Shown: positions 10,481 through 25,600, counted from the stretch's first letter. The stretch is DNA of 64,000 bases from Rhopalosiphum padi (GCF_020882245.1 NC_083599.1:10168001-10232000); one strand, 5' to 3'. Notes: generated by a model not told the origin, from the letters alone. Program-made: numbers and translations.

Positions 10481-13400
10481 TTAGTAACATTTGACAAAAT
10501 AAAGTCTTTTTGGCGGTTATAACCTAAAGCTCAAAACTTCTGGTAGTAGGTAGAATGTAGAATAACTTGGATTTACATATATAAATTATTACTTTATTGG
10601 TTCAATCCTTTCTACTTTTGAAGAATTTCTATATATTTAAATTATTTTATTATTAAAACAATTTTAAATTATATTCTAGTTTGCAATATTAATTTTATTT
10701 TTAGTCAAAATTAACTTTATAATTTAGGATTTAAATGGGCCTCAGTACATAATTTAGGCCGATTAAACAACTGTTAAATCCTCCCCTGCTCATGACTATG
10801 ACCCAGTGCATCTAAACTTGAATTTACTATCTCTGATCATGACTGATCACTGTCATGTTTGTGACTTTTAACCTTTCTTCAAAAACTCATTTATGGTAAA
10901 ACTAATTCTTCTTCTCTCCTTCAACGCGGTTGCTTCATAGTTCATGTGCGCCCTACTTGTAACGTTGCTCTGTTTGTTGTATTACAGATTACCAAAATAA
11001 TGAGAACCTCTCACTCTCTATATTATGCAGACTAATCTAAACACCTCCTTTTCTTAATTAAATGATTATAATATTATATCCAAAATATAAATTTGTTTTG
11101 TATTCATATATTTTCAAATATATATTCTGCAAATGAATACAAAGTACTCTATTTTTTATTGTATTTCATATTTTGGACATCCTTCCATAAAATAATTAAA
11201 TAGTAAAAAATATAAATAATATACTACACAATTCAAAACTCAATTTCCTTGAAAAATCTTAAAAGGTTTGGGATGTATTATATTGAACACAGTAGTCACT
11301 ATAAGACACATTACGAATATCAAACTAACCCATTGGTTATTAATGATTTCTTTATAAGAGAGAAATATTCATTGACCATTAAGTTATGCCTTAGTATAAG
11401 GTGTATGGAGATATTACTTCCTCTGATAAAGTTTTATTTAAGTTAAAAAATTCCAAAAATTCAGAATAACTACCATTATTAAATTAATATTAGTACTAAA
11501 ATAGTTAGATAGACACACAAACAAATAAAGCAAATGTAATATATGCGGTAAAACTGTAAAACATATTTATGTGCTTCTATGTTTTTTTCAACTGGTCTCT
11601 TGCTAAATTATTACGATTTTCCATAAATTGTATTTTATCATTAAATATATTATATTGTATTCAATAATATTATACAATTAGATGTATATTTATTTATTAT
11701 ATAAGTATTTTTTTTATTGTATAAAAGCAACGTTCACCAAAAATATTTTATTGTAAATGTATTCTGTTTGAAAGTACCTACTTTTAATGTGATTATAGTA
11801 TTATCTATTGTTAATGGTTTTTTTTATAATATTATTAATTATATAATAGTACCTATGTGTGTTGTAGTGAATTCAAATTGTATCTATTGTTATTTATTGT
11901 ATTAATTATTGTAGTATTATTTCTTGATACATTTTTTTATGACTAAAAAAAGTCAAAATTAAAAAATAAATTGCATTTATAATACATCTTATAGTTATTA
12001 CGTATTATTTTATCTGCCGACTGGATACATTTTGTATTTATGTCCAAGGTTCAGGTATTTGACTTGCATTCACGGTTGCAACATAAAAATTAAAATATGT
12101 TGATAAATAATATTTTATCAACGGAAAAGGAAAATTTTTAACAAAGGTACAAAAAAATATCTACGATGCAGATAATTGCTCATTTAAATATTCAATTATC
12201 TTTCAAACTCACACTAGCATGTCCAAAATATACCTAAATATAGATAATTTATAGCGGATAATATGTTGTCCAAATTGGTTGCTTTTATCTATATCATAAA
12301 TAACAAGTACAGACATGTGCTTTTAAATGGAAAATTATAAGGTCTGATGGTGTATTTTAGAAAGACGAGAAGGGAAATAATCTCCTCCCATGTTGTTATT
12401 TAATCACTAAATAAATAATAACTACATAAAAAATATATATAATAATTTGTCAAAACATCGCAATACTATAATGATTTTTAGTATACCCTAATATATGTGT
12501 ACAATTATTAAATTTATAATTCCTTTTTCTATTAACCCAATGTAGATTTTTCACTCTTCAATGATATGATGCATGTAAAGTATTAATTGTTAATATTTAG
12601 ATTTTAGATATTTGTAAGGTCCTATAATACTCCTATACTATGACTATCAACTTTGAAACTAATGTGATTTTTTAGGGCCCATGTGAAAAATTCTTTAAAT
12701 AGTTAAATATATAATTCCTATACTTTGGTAATTATAGAGTTGGTATAACAAAGGAGTAAACACCTTTTTCATATAAAAACTCTCAAATAAGATAGCACAC
12801 ACAGTAAATACCAAATTTGCAAACTTCATTATTGTATTAATTGATTAGTATAGTTTATAATATCACAACACTGTCGAAATTCGACATGAACAAAAGCTGT
12901 TTGAAAATTAAATGATTTTCAAATATTATAATCATGTACTATATAACCCAGTAATATTTATTTCCAATGAAAAATTTTCCATAAAAAAAGTTTCTGAGCA
13001 AATAAGATTTCAAAAAAATATTCAGTACATTACAATTCAAACTACATATTATTATATTTCAAATTCAACATTTTCCATAAAAATATGTTAAAATTCTATA
13101 AAAGCTTTCAATATTGACATAATATAATTGTAATGAGTTAAACTAGTTCAAAGTAATATTACTCAATTCAACTAGTATTCTTATAAAACATGTATTAAAT
13201 GGAATATTTTTGTAGATAAATAAGATTTGAATGAATAATTTTCCTTAATTTTCTAACTTTTATATGTGATCATATTAAATCATGTAAATAAAAAAATATA
13301 AACCAACTAGTTAAATAATTAAATTACAATATTTATAGTTTGAGCTATTGTTAGACTAAGGGTCTGTAGACTTTTTATTTGAGAGCTACATAAAAAAATT

Positions 13401-13648
13401 AAAAGGTTTTTATTAGGCCAAAATTATATAAATTGTTATAATTATTTTATTTAATTCGGAGATCCATACCAATGGAAACCTCTGGCTTAGAATATAAAAT
13501 ATAAATATTAAAATACCTTAAGGAGGGTCTGAGATGGCCCATGGATGACTAAGCCCCCTCTTATTTACATCCATGATAATATTATGTAGATTCACGTAAT
13601 TTATCACTAAATATTCTAATCAATTTAAGTATTAGTTTCAGTTTTTAA
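10481..13648. other. AT-rich intergenic sequence between FAM20B and POMT2
   Basis: No ORF here shows protein-like composition or plausible splice structure. The segment around 13350-13570 has a different texture, with AGGGTCTGAGATGGCCCATG and TAAGCCCCCTC words, and may be another decayed transposon. On the - strand, AATAAA at 13446-13451 is a candidate polyadenylation signal for POMT2, about 545 nt past its stop. Confidence 0.4.
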
Positions 13649-13686
13649 CATAGACCTTATACTAGTCTATTAGTATAAGGTCTATG
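13649..13686. repeat. Perfect 16-bp hairpin downstream of POMT2
   Basis: The arms CATAGACCTTATACTA and TAGTATAAGGTCTATG are exact reverse complements around the 6-nt loop GTCTAT. The hairpin lies about 310 nt past the POMT2 stop codon, so it would be in the 3' UTR if transcription reaches the AATAAA at 13446-13451. It is too short on its own to be called a microRNA precursor. Confidence 0.8.
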
Positions 13687-13994
13687 GTTTTTAAGAATCA
13701 TCTTATCATTTTAAGTTTCCAAGGTACAGAAAGAGTTAAATCACATATAACATATAGTTATTCTTAACTCAATGTCATCCTGGAATTTTTTTAAAAGTGA
13801 CACTAACAACCAGATTCAACTTAATGACTACATAATACACTTGATAAACAAAATAAATATATATTTGTAAAAAATAATACTGTAGAAATGACTGATCAAA
13901 TAAAATATATCATATGCAATTATAAAAAAAATTTGTTCATAAGTAAATAAGTTAAATACAATAATAATTGCAGTCTTTTTTAAGTAGTAATGTT

Positions 13995-16900
13995 TTAGAA
14001 TTCCCAAGAATCAAGCCAGCGTAATCCAAACATTGTACTATTTTGTTCTGTTGAAATGGGTCCTGACATACCATAAGCAAGAGGAGAGTAAAGATAAAAA
14101 CTGGAAAATACATAATACAAACTTAAAATTTATATATTTAATTTTTTTAAATTATACTTACCTAAAGATGATTGATGCATATATGAATCCAATAAGTCCA
14201 TCATAAATTGTTTTCCGAATAAGAGTGGGTTTTGATGTCTTGATCATTTCCAATAAATAACCGATTGTTACACCTAAGTTGTATCATGTATTATTTATTA
14301 TGGACTATTTTTTTTTATCTTGTACTAACCTGTTAACATTGAGCTATATAAAAATGCTGAAAAATAGTGATGGAAGTACAAAACCCTTCCCATTGCGTAA
14401 AATGGTATATAGTGTAGTCCCCATCCAATAAATAGCCAATTACATGTAGTCAGTAACTGCTGCTTAGAATCTGCAACTATAATTTAAATTATATTTAATT
14501 TATATAGAAATGAAGAATTTGGTTTTATGCTCACCAGTTTCATTATTTTGATTACTCTTGCGTTTATTAATTATGGCTTTCCAAATTGAAATCAAATTGT
14601 ACAATAACATAACCACTATATTTCCCCACCAAATTACTGGATTTCCAAGCAAATAAATTTTATAATTGTTACCAGAAAAGAATTGTCCCTGAAATATTAA
14701 AATGTTATACATAAACAAACATAAATATGAAATTTAATGTATAAAATTAAACCAAACCTTATAGTTTATTGGCCATTGCCAAGGTTTAGACGTTACTTCT
14801 CCTTCTTTTGGTTTGAGACCGGCATTCCCTTGGAACATGACAGCATGTGATTCAATAAATCTAGCAAAGAAATTTGGGGAATATACTTCAAAACTGACAT
14901 TCGGCACTATAGTAAAAAATAAATTTTAGATTTTTTATTTTTTTTTGGCACATTCATAAATATTAAATTAATCTCACACTTAGAATTTATGTTATCTTCG
15001 ACATTCCAATATGAATTTGTATCCCTTAGATTTGGGCTACACGTGACTTCATGTTGTTCAAACGCCCTAAAATAAAATAAAATTCAAACAATGTATTAAG
15101 AAAACATAATACGTACTCATATGAATTTATATTTAAAATTTAAGTACTAGTATAAAATTAAATAATAATAATAAAAATTATTATTATTACTACAACACGG
15201 ATTTTAATGTATTTCAGTACTTGGATCTTTACATTAAATTTTTAAAACGTTTATTTAATTTTTATTATGCATTTCTCAATCTGCTAAATTTTGGAATCAA
15301 CTTAAAATATAAAATAATTCATTTTTAAATACTTATATATGAAATCAACGTATAGAGGAGAAATTAATTTTGTATTCGAACTTGCACCCTTTAATAACTT
15401 ATCATGCTTTTCATTTAGAAAATACCATTGTTAGAAAAGATTTTTAAAGTTTATGTTTAAATGAAAAAGAGAAATTACCATTTTGGCAATTGCTTGTTGC
15501 TTGTAGTGAGCACACAATGTTGAAGAACATGAACTAATTTTATTTTACTTGTTACTGCAGAGACAATATTACCATCTGAACCACCATCAACAAATACTTT
15601 CCAAACATCATTGTAATCACCAGTACCATTCTAAAAGAATATTATTATGAATTAATAATAATCAGATCATTTTTATGAACATAATAAATTAATAACCATA
15701 CAACTTAAATGAATTCATTACTTATTTTCACTAAAATAGTAAAAATTTTGTTTTTGGTGGTATTACACTATTACCTCTCCATAACCAGTGACTTGATAAT
15801 GTTTCCTTGTTATTGGAGCTGGTTCGCGATGTGAATGTAAATTTCGCCTTGTCGGTACATGTTCCAGTCTTATCATGTCTCCATGTTTTAAAAGTCTTAC
15901 AGTGTCATTGATACTTATTTTTTCATCATCATTGTAAAATTTTACCAACCATCGATTATTTTCATCCTTGTGCGCATATGTAGTAATCTAATCGAAGAAA
16001 AATAAAAATATAAGTGTTTAAGTGTGTCATAATATAATATATATATATGTATATATCGTGTATACATAAAAATGATTTTTTTTTTTTTTGAAATGTAAGT
16101 ATATAATTTAAAAATTTAATTTTTAATTTTAATTACAATCTTAATTTTTTTATTGGTATTGTAAGTTTGAAATATTTTTTAATTAAATTTAGAAATATAT
16201 TTTAATAGTTAGACTAAAACTAAAGACTTATAGACTTTTAAATCTTCAATTATCTTTATAAATTTATCTCATTAGTTAATAATTAATATATATATTATAT
16301 TTTAATTTGTTAAATAAACTTATTATTTAATTAATCATAAATTAATAAAATATAATATATAAACATAAACAATCATTTAATGATTGTTGTTAAGAAATTT
16401 TAGTAGTCCAAAATTTTCTACTAACATCACAATGTTATGAGGGTCAACCAAAAGGTAAGTAAGTTACTCTTTTGGGGAATAACATAAGATAATTAACATA
16501 TCTTATGGCAGATTATAAAACATATTACTGATCTTATGTCCTGATTTTGAGGTTTATTTATTTGTATCAACAAGTATTTATAATTTTGTGTTTATATATT
16601 ATATATATTCAACATGGAAATGTTCGAATGCGTATTTAGGATTTATATGCCACTTCGTTAGTTTTCACCCTTTAATTTTGTGTTTATAGGAAAATCAAAA
16701 ATGTTGCATTATTTTCGTTATACAAATTATTTTTTAACTCTCAAACAAAAGACTTATTAATAAAAAGTATTTAAAAATAAAATAATTTTATTGAAAAGTA
16801 TTCTTTTTAAAACGTGTTTTTAATATAATCACCAAACAAATTTCTACATTTTTTTTTCTCTGAATGAGTTTGGAAATTTTTTGTTCAAAAAATTACTGTC

Positions 16901-19786
16901 AAAAATAAATTTATAATTATTATCCTTTAAAATATTCAGTGACCACAAAACATTATCTGTAAGTTTTTCTACAAACGATAATGACTAATATTAGGTATAT
17001 GGAGTATGGTTAGTATTTTAATATGAACTATGATATAAACTACTCTAACTACTGAAACTACCACATTGTTTTCTGAATATCATAGACAATAATATCGTAC
17101 TACTTTACTCTATGGATAAACTTCAAGTATCCAAATCCCAGTTCTAAATCCTGATTACATGAAAGAAATTCTAAAATAACTATTATGTTGCAAAATGCAT
17201 CGACTTAAATGTATATTTTAATTTCTCACCTTTCAAGAGAAGCTCCAGACTACACAGAAGAGCTTTATTTCACTTTTATTAGGTCTATAAAGACAATATT
17301 TAAACAATTATCTTACCTGTTGTTGTTTGGCCCCAACATTCTCTGGATAAAGATGCCAATGCGAATGTAAATATCCACCACCAGTTCTATGATTTTTTAA
17401 TGTTATTATTGCCCCAAATGATACATCTAAAATAATATTGTAAAATCAAAATATTAATTTTGTTTAAAAAATAAATATACAAATGTACACAACCTTTTGG
17501 CATGCTAGCATTGTGTAATGAATTGCCTTGTAATTTTGATTGAAAAGCAGAACTATAGAATCCATCGCCATTACCACTTTTATTGAGTATAAATAAATGT
17601 ATGTAAAAAAATCCAACATACACTAATATTGGTAAAATTATAAGACAAACAAACCTTGCTACAAAATGTTTCACAGTATAACTCTAAATTAAAAGCAAAT
17701 AATAATAAATGTTAAGTAAAATGTTATACATTTAATATATTTTTATGTTATATTACTATTGGTTTTGAAAGTTTTCCAAGTATAAACCATAGATCAGCTA
17801 TTGTCATTAATCCAATGAATGTCACTTGAAATAATCCAACAAACTTGACACATACACAACAGGCCATGGTTACACCAGTAAATATTAACCAAAACCACCA
17901 ATTAACACTAAATTCACTAGAATTGTATAAGATAAAGATTAATGATGACAAAAATAAAAATTCTTAATAGTATAGCTTACTATAACGTATAGGACCGAAA
18001 TTTGCAAATCCCCACAAATGATGCTAACATAAAGAATAGTAGTATGGGATCGAGCAAAATATATTGAGTTAATGTCAATGTCCCAACGTCTAGGAAAATA
18101 AATAAAAATGTATAATGGTTCTCAATACATTCCATAAAATATTTAAGTTTAAATAATATATTCAGTGTTCTTAGTAATTATAGTTACCGAATAATACTAA
18201 AGAAGCTGATAAAGTTGCCGCATTTAATGAATGTGTCATTTCCCAAATGGATACAAAAGTAAATGGAATTAAAGCTCCTCCTAAAATTGTACAAAACTAA
18301 AAATAGCGTAATTATTTGAAATTATATACATGATTACTGTTTATTTTTTATTTCTAAAAATGTTTATAAACCTCTCGCATTCCAATGTAATTGACTCCTT
18401 CATACTTGTCACCTGGTTTTTCAAATGGAAAACTACCATTATATCCAGTTAAAACTCCAGATAGAGCTATCAACATCTATAAGTTTTGTGATTATCAATT
18501 ATTATAGTATGTGATTTTTAAAATAAAATTGACACTTACCTTTCCCAATGGAGGATGCACATCGAAAAAAAAAGTTCTATTTATGTACCAACTTCCCATT
18601 TTTCCAAAATGCGTTTCATCCCAACTAAATAATGTAAATGATTAACAACGAGAATGTTTAACAGAAAATATAAATACATACCAAACATGATCAGGCTCGT
18701 CAACTTTATATAATCGAGTCCCAAATGAAAGAACTGTTAGTATTATAAACAATATCCACCATGTTGAATTCCTAAGATTAATATTTTGATTAATACAATT
18801 TTGTTTCGTTTTGGTGATATTATAAAGAAAATAAATATAGAAATATTATAACATAAATTATATATAATTGATTGTATATTTTTTTAATTTTAAAATGTGA
18901 ATGTGATCAAAAAACATATATGGGTATTCTAGCCATATTAATTATTAATCTTTTTAAAGAGTATAAAAATATTTTTAATCAAGAACGTAGGTAATATGGT
19001 AATTTTAAGGTATTTATGAAACATGAACTAATTAAGATGTACAGAAGCTACAAGGAAAAGCATAACCATCAATAAAATGCTTAAATTTTTGTTAACCTAT
19101 TATATTTTATTTTGACATGATAATAATTCATTAGTATTAAATAATTTCAACAATATCTAAAATGTATTAAAATAAAGTCTAATGTTTCATAATAATAATA
19201 ATTACTAGCTATAAAATAAGCACCTAAAAAGTTGTTATTGTTAAAAAAAATTTAGGTCATTATGTGGTATTATGTATGTATCTAACCGTTGGTATTGTTG
19301 ATAGATATAATTCTATTTCAAAAATATAATAAGTTGTGCTCCAAATTTTAGAACAGCTTATAATTTAAAATATAAGTTTATATATTTTGTAAATTCATTT
19401 TGACTCCAATTATTATACACATTCTAGGTATTATTGGTACTACAATATTGTGTAAACAAAAACTTTGAATATAGCTATTGTTGCGTAAAACATTTATTCT
19501 ACTAAGCAATACGTTCTGAGTAAAAAAATGTTGTTGAACATTTTTAGATGCTTACATGCAGCTATATGCTAATATTATTAAAGTTTTGGTTAAGCAATTG
19601 TAAGTTAACTTATTAATGAAACATCGACAAAATGGGTAAGGAAAATGAACGCCAAGTCATTTATCCGTTGTAAATAGGACGATATTCAACCAGTTATGTC
19701 AAATATTAGTAAAATGTTGGTACATACCCTTTGGATTCATCATTTTGCGATGAATGGACTGCCGTTTTTGTAGTGGACTGTGTCAT
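13995..19786 (-). CDS. POMT2: Protein O-mannosyltransferase 2 (POMT2 / twisted), 17 exons, 712 aa, complete
   Basis: This ER multi-pass enzyme, acting as a heterodimer with POMT1, transfers mannose from dolichyl-phosphate-mannose to Ser/Thr of dystroglycan and similar proteins. Exons in transcript order: 19786-19728, 18771-18682, 18624-18540, 18476-18372, 18296-18188, 18089-17981, 17916-17757, 17683-17494, 17426-17317, 15987-15775, 15630-15479, 15066-14978, 14906-14758, 14688-14535, 14476-14330, 14273-14162, 14100-13995. All phases agree. CWDETHFGKMGSWYINRTFF carries the catalytic Asp52-Glu53 of the first luminal loop. Several membrane helices follow to about residue 270. Three MIR repeats (about 303-490) include RLEHVPTRRNLHSH and TRKHYQVTGYG. 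Further helices lie in the C-terminal part, with GRVLYFHHYFSAFLYSSMLT. It ends LRWLDSWEF, as in other POMT2 proteins. Length is slightly below human (about 750). The MIR wording and the C-terminus favour POMT2 over POMT1. Confidence 0.96.
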
Positions 19787-21508
19787 GGTTTATAAGGCAC
19801 TAACTATATTATAATGTATACGATTAGCTACGAGACCGTCAAAGTTCTAAATAATGTCAACATTTTAAACAATACGTATTATACTCAATCGTAACATATA
19901 ATTAAACAGTAAATTTAAACGATAAATATTAAGATTTACAAGTAGACCTGAATCGTAACTAATCAAGCACCTACCTATCGACGTTTTAAAATCGTCGCTT
20001 ATCACACGTCTTGTGATAACGACATAACGGTATATTGTGAAACGTCACTAGGTATCATCAAACATCGGGAAAATAAATATGATAATACGAAAGTAATAAT
20101 ATTATAGACTAGGCAGTACCTATCTATTATTACAGTACAACATATTTATATCATACACTGTTGAACGAATTCATGAAGTACTGAGTATCAGACAAGTAAG
20201 CGATATTAATACAAAGTTGGGTGAGTTGATGAAAAAAAAAAAACCCGGGTAGTCGATATTTTGCTGAGAGCTGTATTGTTATTGTAGGCATAAAAAATAT
20301 ATATTTTGTCATGATTGTAGGTGTCGAGACGTCGAGTGTACCTACTATATTTTCTAGTACTTACCTTGTTATTGAGTACGTAGGTAATGCAGGTCGCGTA
20401 GTCCGTAATGGATGGCATGTGTTGAATTAGAAAAAAAATAGTCAATTTTTGTAAAAATGTAAATTCGTCTGGTATGTATAGATACCAACTTCCGCCATAT
20501 TATTGGTTAAATATTTTTGAGATACCTAAGCGTAATTCTTCGCAGAAATAAGTACCTACGTTTCTTTGGTAGTACGAGTTATTTTTTTCCAAAATTAATT
20601 TTGAATATTAAGCTGTAAACTGTTTAAGCTTTAAGCAATGGTGTTATTTTAGTTGATATATATTAAAATGAATTTAATATGACTAAAAATCAACCTTTTT
20701 TTTTATTTTATAAAAATAATATTAGACTACTATTATACGAATATTTTATTAAAATGGCTACCTATTTTCATACTCGAGACTTAGAGGCTAACATTTTTAC
20801 TTTTCTACTATAGTCAATAGTAGGTACTAGGTAGGCATTTATGTTAACCAGCTACCTATCCGATTTCCTTATGAGATAGGTAATATATTATTATTTTTAG
20901 GTAATTTTCTTTTTACTGGATATTATTATTATCGTCTATAACATTATAATTATTTATTGTTATATATATATATATATAACATATCATAGATTAGTAGATT
21001 AATCGGTAATCCACGATGTTAATTATCTAATGGCTAATACATTGTATATTGGTCTTAGATACCTACTACTTACACTATTTTTTAGTAATAATTGTAGACT
21101 TCAAATGTTCATATAAATAGGTATTTATATTTTTTTTCTAAAGTAGTAAAAATATTTTGGATTTTTTTTTATCAATTATTTAGTTAATTAAAATATATTA
21201 TATTTTATACATTTTTTTTTATTTATGTTGATAAAATTTTTATTCTCATCAGTCATTAAACTTAAAAATTGAGTTACTATAAGTTAAATTGTATATAACT
21301 GTATAAAAAAATTTGGAATTTAAATAAAGCAAACTTAGCAAACTATAGTAGGTACCCAGCTATTTTAAATAATGTACACACAACTATATAAATGGCTTTT
21401 GTAATCGATGTAAATAGATTAATAAAAAAAATGATTATATTAATATAGTATAATATACGGGATAAAACTGCATGTTTAATAACCTACAATATTATTATAT
21501 TTTATAGC
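19787..21508. other. POMT2 upstream region and intergenic DNA
   Basis: The promoter and 5' UTR of POMT2 should lie here. Near 20490, a CCAAT word on the - strand directly precedes ATGGCGGAAGTTG followed by GTATCT, which could be a start codon or 5' UTR element, but the frame has no support as a POMT2 exon. An AT dinucleotide run lies at about 20963-20980. No credible gene is present. Confidence 0.35.
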
Positions 21509-22606
21509 TAGTGCTGCGAATTTAATGCACAAGAAAACCTTGAAAAATGCATTTAAAATGTTAAAAAAATGCACTTAAAATGCAAAAAAATGTATTTAAA
21601 ATATCAAAAATTATAGTACAAAATACAGTTGTTCGCGTAGATAATTTGTTATAAACCGAGTATCGAGTACTGGCCAAGTAAATTTTTTTTTTTAAACACT
21701 TAGTATTGACTATTGGGTATTTAATAAATAATAGTTAATAATTATTAGTTAAGCAGTTATAATAAACTACTTAGCCAAACATAGAAAGAAACACTATTGA
21801 GTATTGAGTATTAACATAAAATATAAAAAATAAAACAAATAAAATTATAATAGGTATTATTAGGTACCTCGTCAGTAATTAATAATATTATTATAATACA
21901 ATAAAAAATATATTTTAAAATTTATGTATATTATGGTGAACAAATAAAAGCTGTTCAGCATTCTGAGGCTAGATTATTATCTAATAATTTATTAACCCGT
22001 CATTTCTGACATGTACGAGTACATACCTTGCTCGCAGTTGTATTTCCCCCCAAATTCATAGTACTTCATAAGGAAATAATTAAAAATAGATTTTTCGATA
22101 AACAGCCACTTTGCTATTCTGATAAGGAAAATTATTGCATTGCAAAAATTAGTTGTGTCGTACTGTCGTGTGAGCGAATCTTTTTACCGAGTCTACCGAG
22201 TAAGAGACGGGTAAAAATGAAGGTATTACGCCGGGTACTTATACTGATATTAGTATATTATATGCATAACAATTTATTTATTTAATAAAAAGTTGATTCA
22301 ATTTGAATTTTGATTTTGATTTTGAAGTTGATTGATTCTTTAATAATGCTATTTGCCTGAAACATTTTTAAACATTTTTAAATTGTTTTCAAAGATTTTA
22401 ATTAATGGAATTTAATTAAAAATACCAAAAAATGAACTAAAAAAGGAAAATATGACCTAAAAAAATTTAAAAACGTCAAAAAATGTAAAATTAAAGTTTC
22501 GTAAATGGATTTGTTGTTACATAATTAAAATTATGTACTTATAAAGCTATGTTTCATAACCACCAAAAAAAAAAAAATGCATTTTCCTATAAATTTACAG
22601 CCCAGA
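21509..22606. mobile_element. Probable hAT-like non-autonomous element, about 1.1 kb
   Basis: The left end TAGTGCTGCGAATTTAATGC and the right end, read inward as TCTGGGCTGTAAATTTATAG, form an imperfect terminal inverted repeat. Both ends are followed by repeated AAAATGCA and TTTAAAATG subterminal words, a pattern shared with the element at 45210-45804. The interior has no transposase-like frame. Boundaries are uncertain because no target duplication was recognised. Confidence 0.5.
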
Positions 22607-25600
22607 TTACAAATAGAAATATTATTTTGTATTAAACCAAATAATTAATACTTGTATTTAAAGATATTTAATTTCATGATCGACATGATAATTTTTAAAT
22701 AATATTCATGACTAAATGTTTCATGAGTACAATGTACATAATATATGACCTGTTATTCGTGTAGTTGATAATAATTTAATAGGCAATATAATTGCTTTAT
22801 AGTATCATTTAATAATCGTATATAGACGGTTAACCATTATTCATTAGTTCGATTTAAGCCAGTGTGACGTGTGTATTATTGTTGGTACCAATACCTGAAA
22901 ATTTAATAAAATTAAGTTCTAAATTGACATATTCAAAACAAAAGTGTCATTTTCTGATAATTACACAAAATAATGGTAATTTATAAAAACAGGACAAAGT
23001 AATTTAAACCGTGTTGTGACAAACTTTTAGAAACTTTTTATTATTCAAAACCAAATTGAATAGATTACTGTTAACGTTCTTGTCTTCTTGTCAGAAGTAT
23101 GTTTTGTGTTGTGTACAGGCTTTATGAGTATTTTTTTAAGATAAAGTTTTAAACCATTTAATCATTTTAATCTTATCTCATCTTGTAAAATATATTTCCT
23201 TGTTTATTTTTACAGTACAAGGTGTTTACGGTATGCAAATTAGACAATAAACAGTACAAAGTATCCGTTTAAAGTTAAATTTGAATTCAATTACTGCATG
23301 GAGTATAAAAAAGAAATTATTGTGAATAGGTAGACTGTCTGCCAGCCTTTATTACTATATAAGTACCTATATTATATATTATATATTTTTATATTGCTCT
23401 TATAAAATATAAATGGGCATTAACTTTTTGGAATTCATTAAGAAATACATAATATAATAAAGCAACTTGTATCACATTTTACAGTTCTGCTAGTTATACA
23501 AATTAATCATCTTATACATTTTTAAGTATACAATAATTTGCAAAATTTTATTAAAATTTTAAACTTCAAATGCTTATGTAAAAAACATACAAATGTATTT
23601 TTAATATATTCAAATGGCTAAAAAAAATTACTTCTGTGGGAAATAGATTATAATAAGTCTAAATACTTTGAAATTTAATTGTGTTAAAAAAATAATGATT
23701 TAAGCAATAGAAGAATGTTTTATGTTTCTACGATTAATTATTTTATAGTTATAGCAATGAAACTATAATATTTTTATTATAAATCATTATTTATTACGTT
23801 TAAATATAATTCAATGTATTCAAAATTTGAAATTCGATCATCACTTATAAAAATATAGCTTACGCTTCCTGTATAAAAAATGTATGTGAAACCTAGTATT
23901 AAGTTAAAAGGGTTTTGACTGAGCATAATTTATTTATCGACATCTATAGCAATAACATTAAAAATTATTTTAATTACATGGAAAAACGGAATTATGGATA
24001 TGTTTTTCAGTTTTCGGCTTAGAAGACAAAATACTTAACCGATTAAGATTTGCTTCAGTTTCAAAAAGAATTTCTCCATCCTCTTCTTCTTATCTCAACG
24101 CTCTCCTCAATTTTTTTTACCTCACTTACATTTTCCGGTATCGTAAAACACTTAACGTAAAGTCATCTATTATAACTATTATATATACCTTTTTTACTTA
24201 TAATTTGTGGTTTGAACTCGGAGACTTGGAGCCGTAATTTTAAACCATATGTATACTTATTATAATAGACTAATAGAGCCATTAATAACTATAATATCCG
24301 TATAGTAGTGCCACTGCAGGTAAGTGTAATGTGCATAATAGTAACAACGGTAAAGATAGTTATTTTTTTGTTTTATATTTTTGTGAAATTATGACAATTA
24401 CTTATATAAATGGAAAATAATATAGAATAACTATTAATTATAGTATATGTAAAATATTATTCTAAAACATTAAATAATAATGTAATAAGATCAATAATTA
24501 TGGAATGGAAATAGTAAACTGTGAGAGATTACGAATATATTTAATAATGTTGTTAATAATAATAGAAGAAGGCTAGACTTACATTTTTTGAGTAATGTGG
24601 AGGTTGTCTGGTTGTATCGCCAGCTTAGCTTGGATTGTAATCATTTTGTGATCTTACAGCGAATGTAGGGATGGAACAGTTAGAACAGTTATTATATTTG
24701 ATCGCTTTATGTTTTGAACGAGGCTGTACGCGATTTCGCGCTTTATGCGAATTTGGCGTTATCCTATGGCTGTTTAGTGCAATCCCTTGACCCTTCCCAC
24801 ATTTAATGTAACAAGGCGAAAGGTGACAGTAAACCTTGGTGTGATTATATTGAATAAATGCACTATGGAGGAAATCGTTATGACGGCGAATTCAACATTT
24901 CATTTCACATTGTTGTATGGATATTAATTTTGTTGTTCATATTCAGTGCCTATTCCTTCTTCAACGATATAAGTTTTCTAGTTTCCATATTGAAAAAAAC
25001 TAATAAATAGCTAGATTAACAACATGTCATTACTTCAATTTTTTATTACCTATATAATTGTATTTTTTTTAAAAATTATTTTAATAAATACAAATACACA
25101 CAATTTCTTATTATTTTATTTTAATAAATAATAATTATTATGATTTAATACATCAGCTTTAAATTTTACTATAACACTACGGGTTTGGTATACATAATAA
25201 TTTCGTTATCTATAGTTATATAATTTAATTGTATAACAATAACCTTAACGCGTCAATATTATTTATAATCTATATCTAAATAATTACAATATTAGTCAAC
25301 GTGATGTTTTACAATATGAGTCGCTGTCCGTTATATTATAGTAGGCGAGTAGCCTACTTGTAGGTATGTCAAAGTATCAATGTTTTTTTAACGCAATCGT
25401 ATGTCAACTTCACACTTGTGTATTGAAATAATGCATAATATATTTAGCACTTACGTACAAATAGGATTTTCGCAAAATTCTTTTGCAAATATTAAGAAGT
25501 CATGATTATAAAATGTTCATATAATACCTATTTTATAGCTTATAGGTATAACTGCGTATACATAAAGTGTATACGTAAAATAACATATTATTATTCTGGA

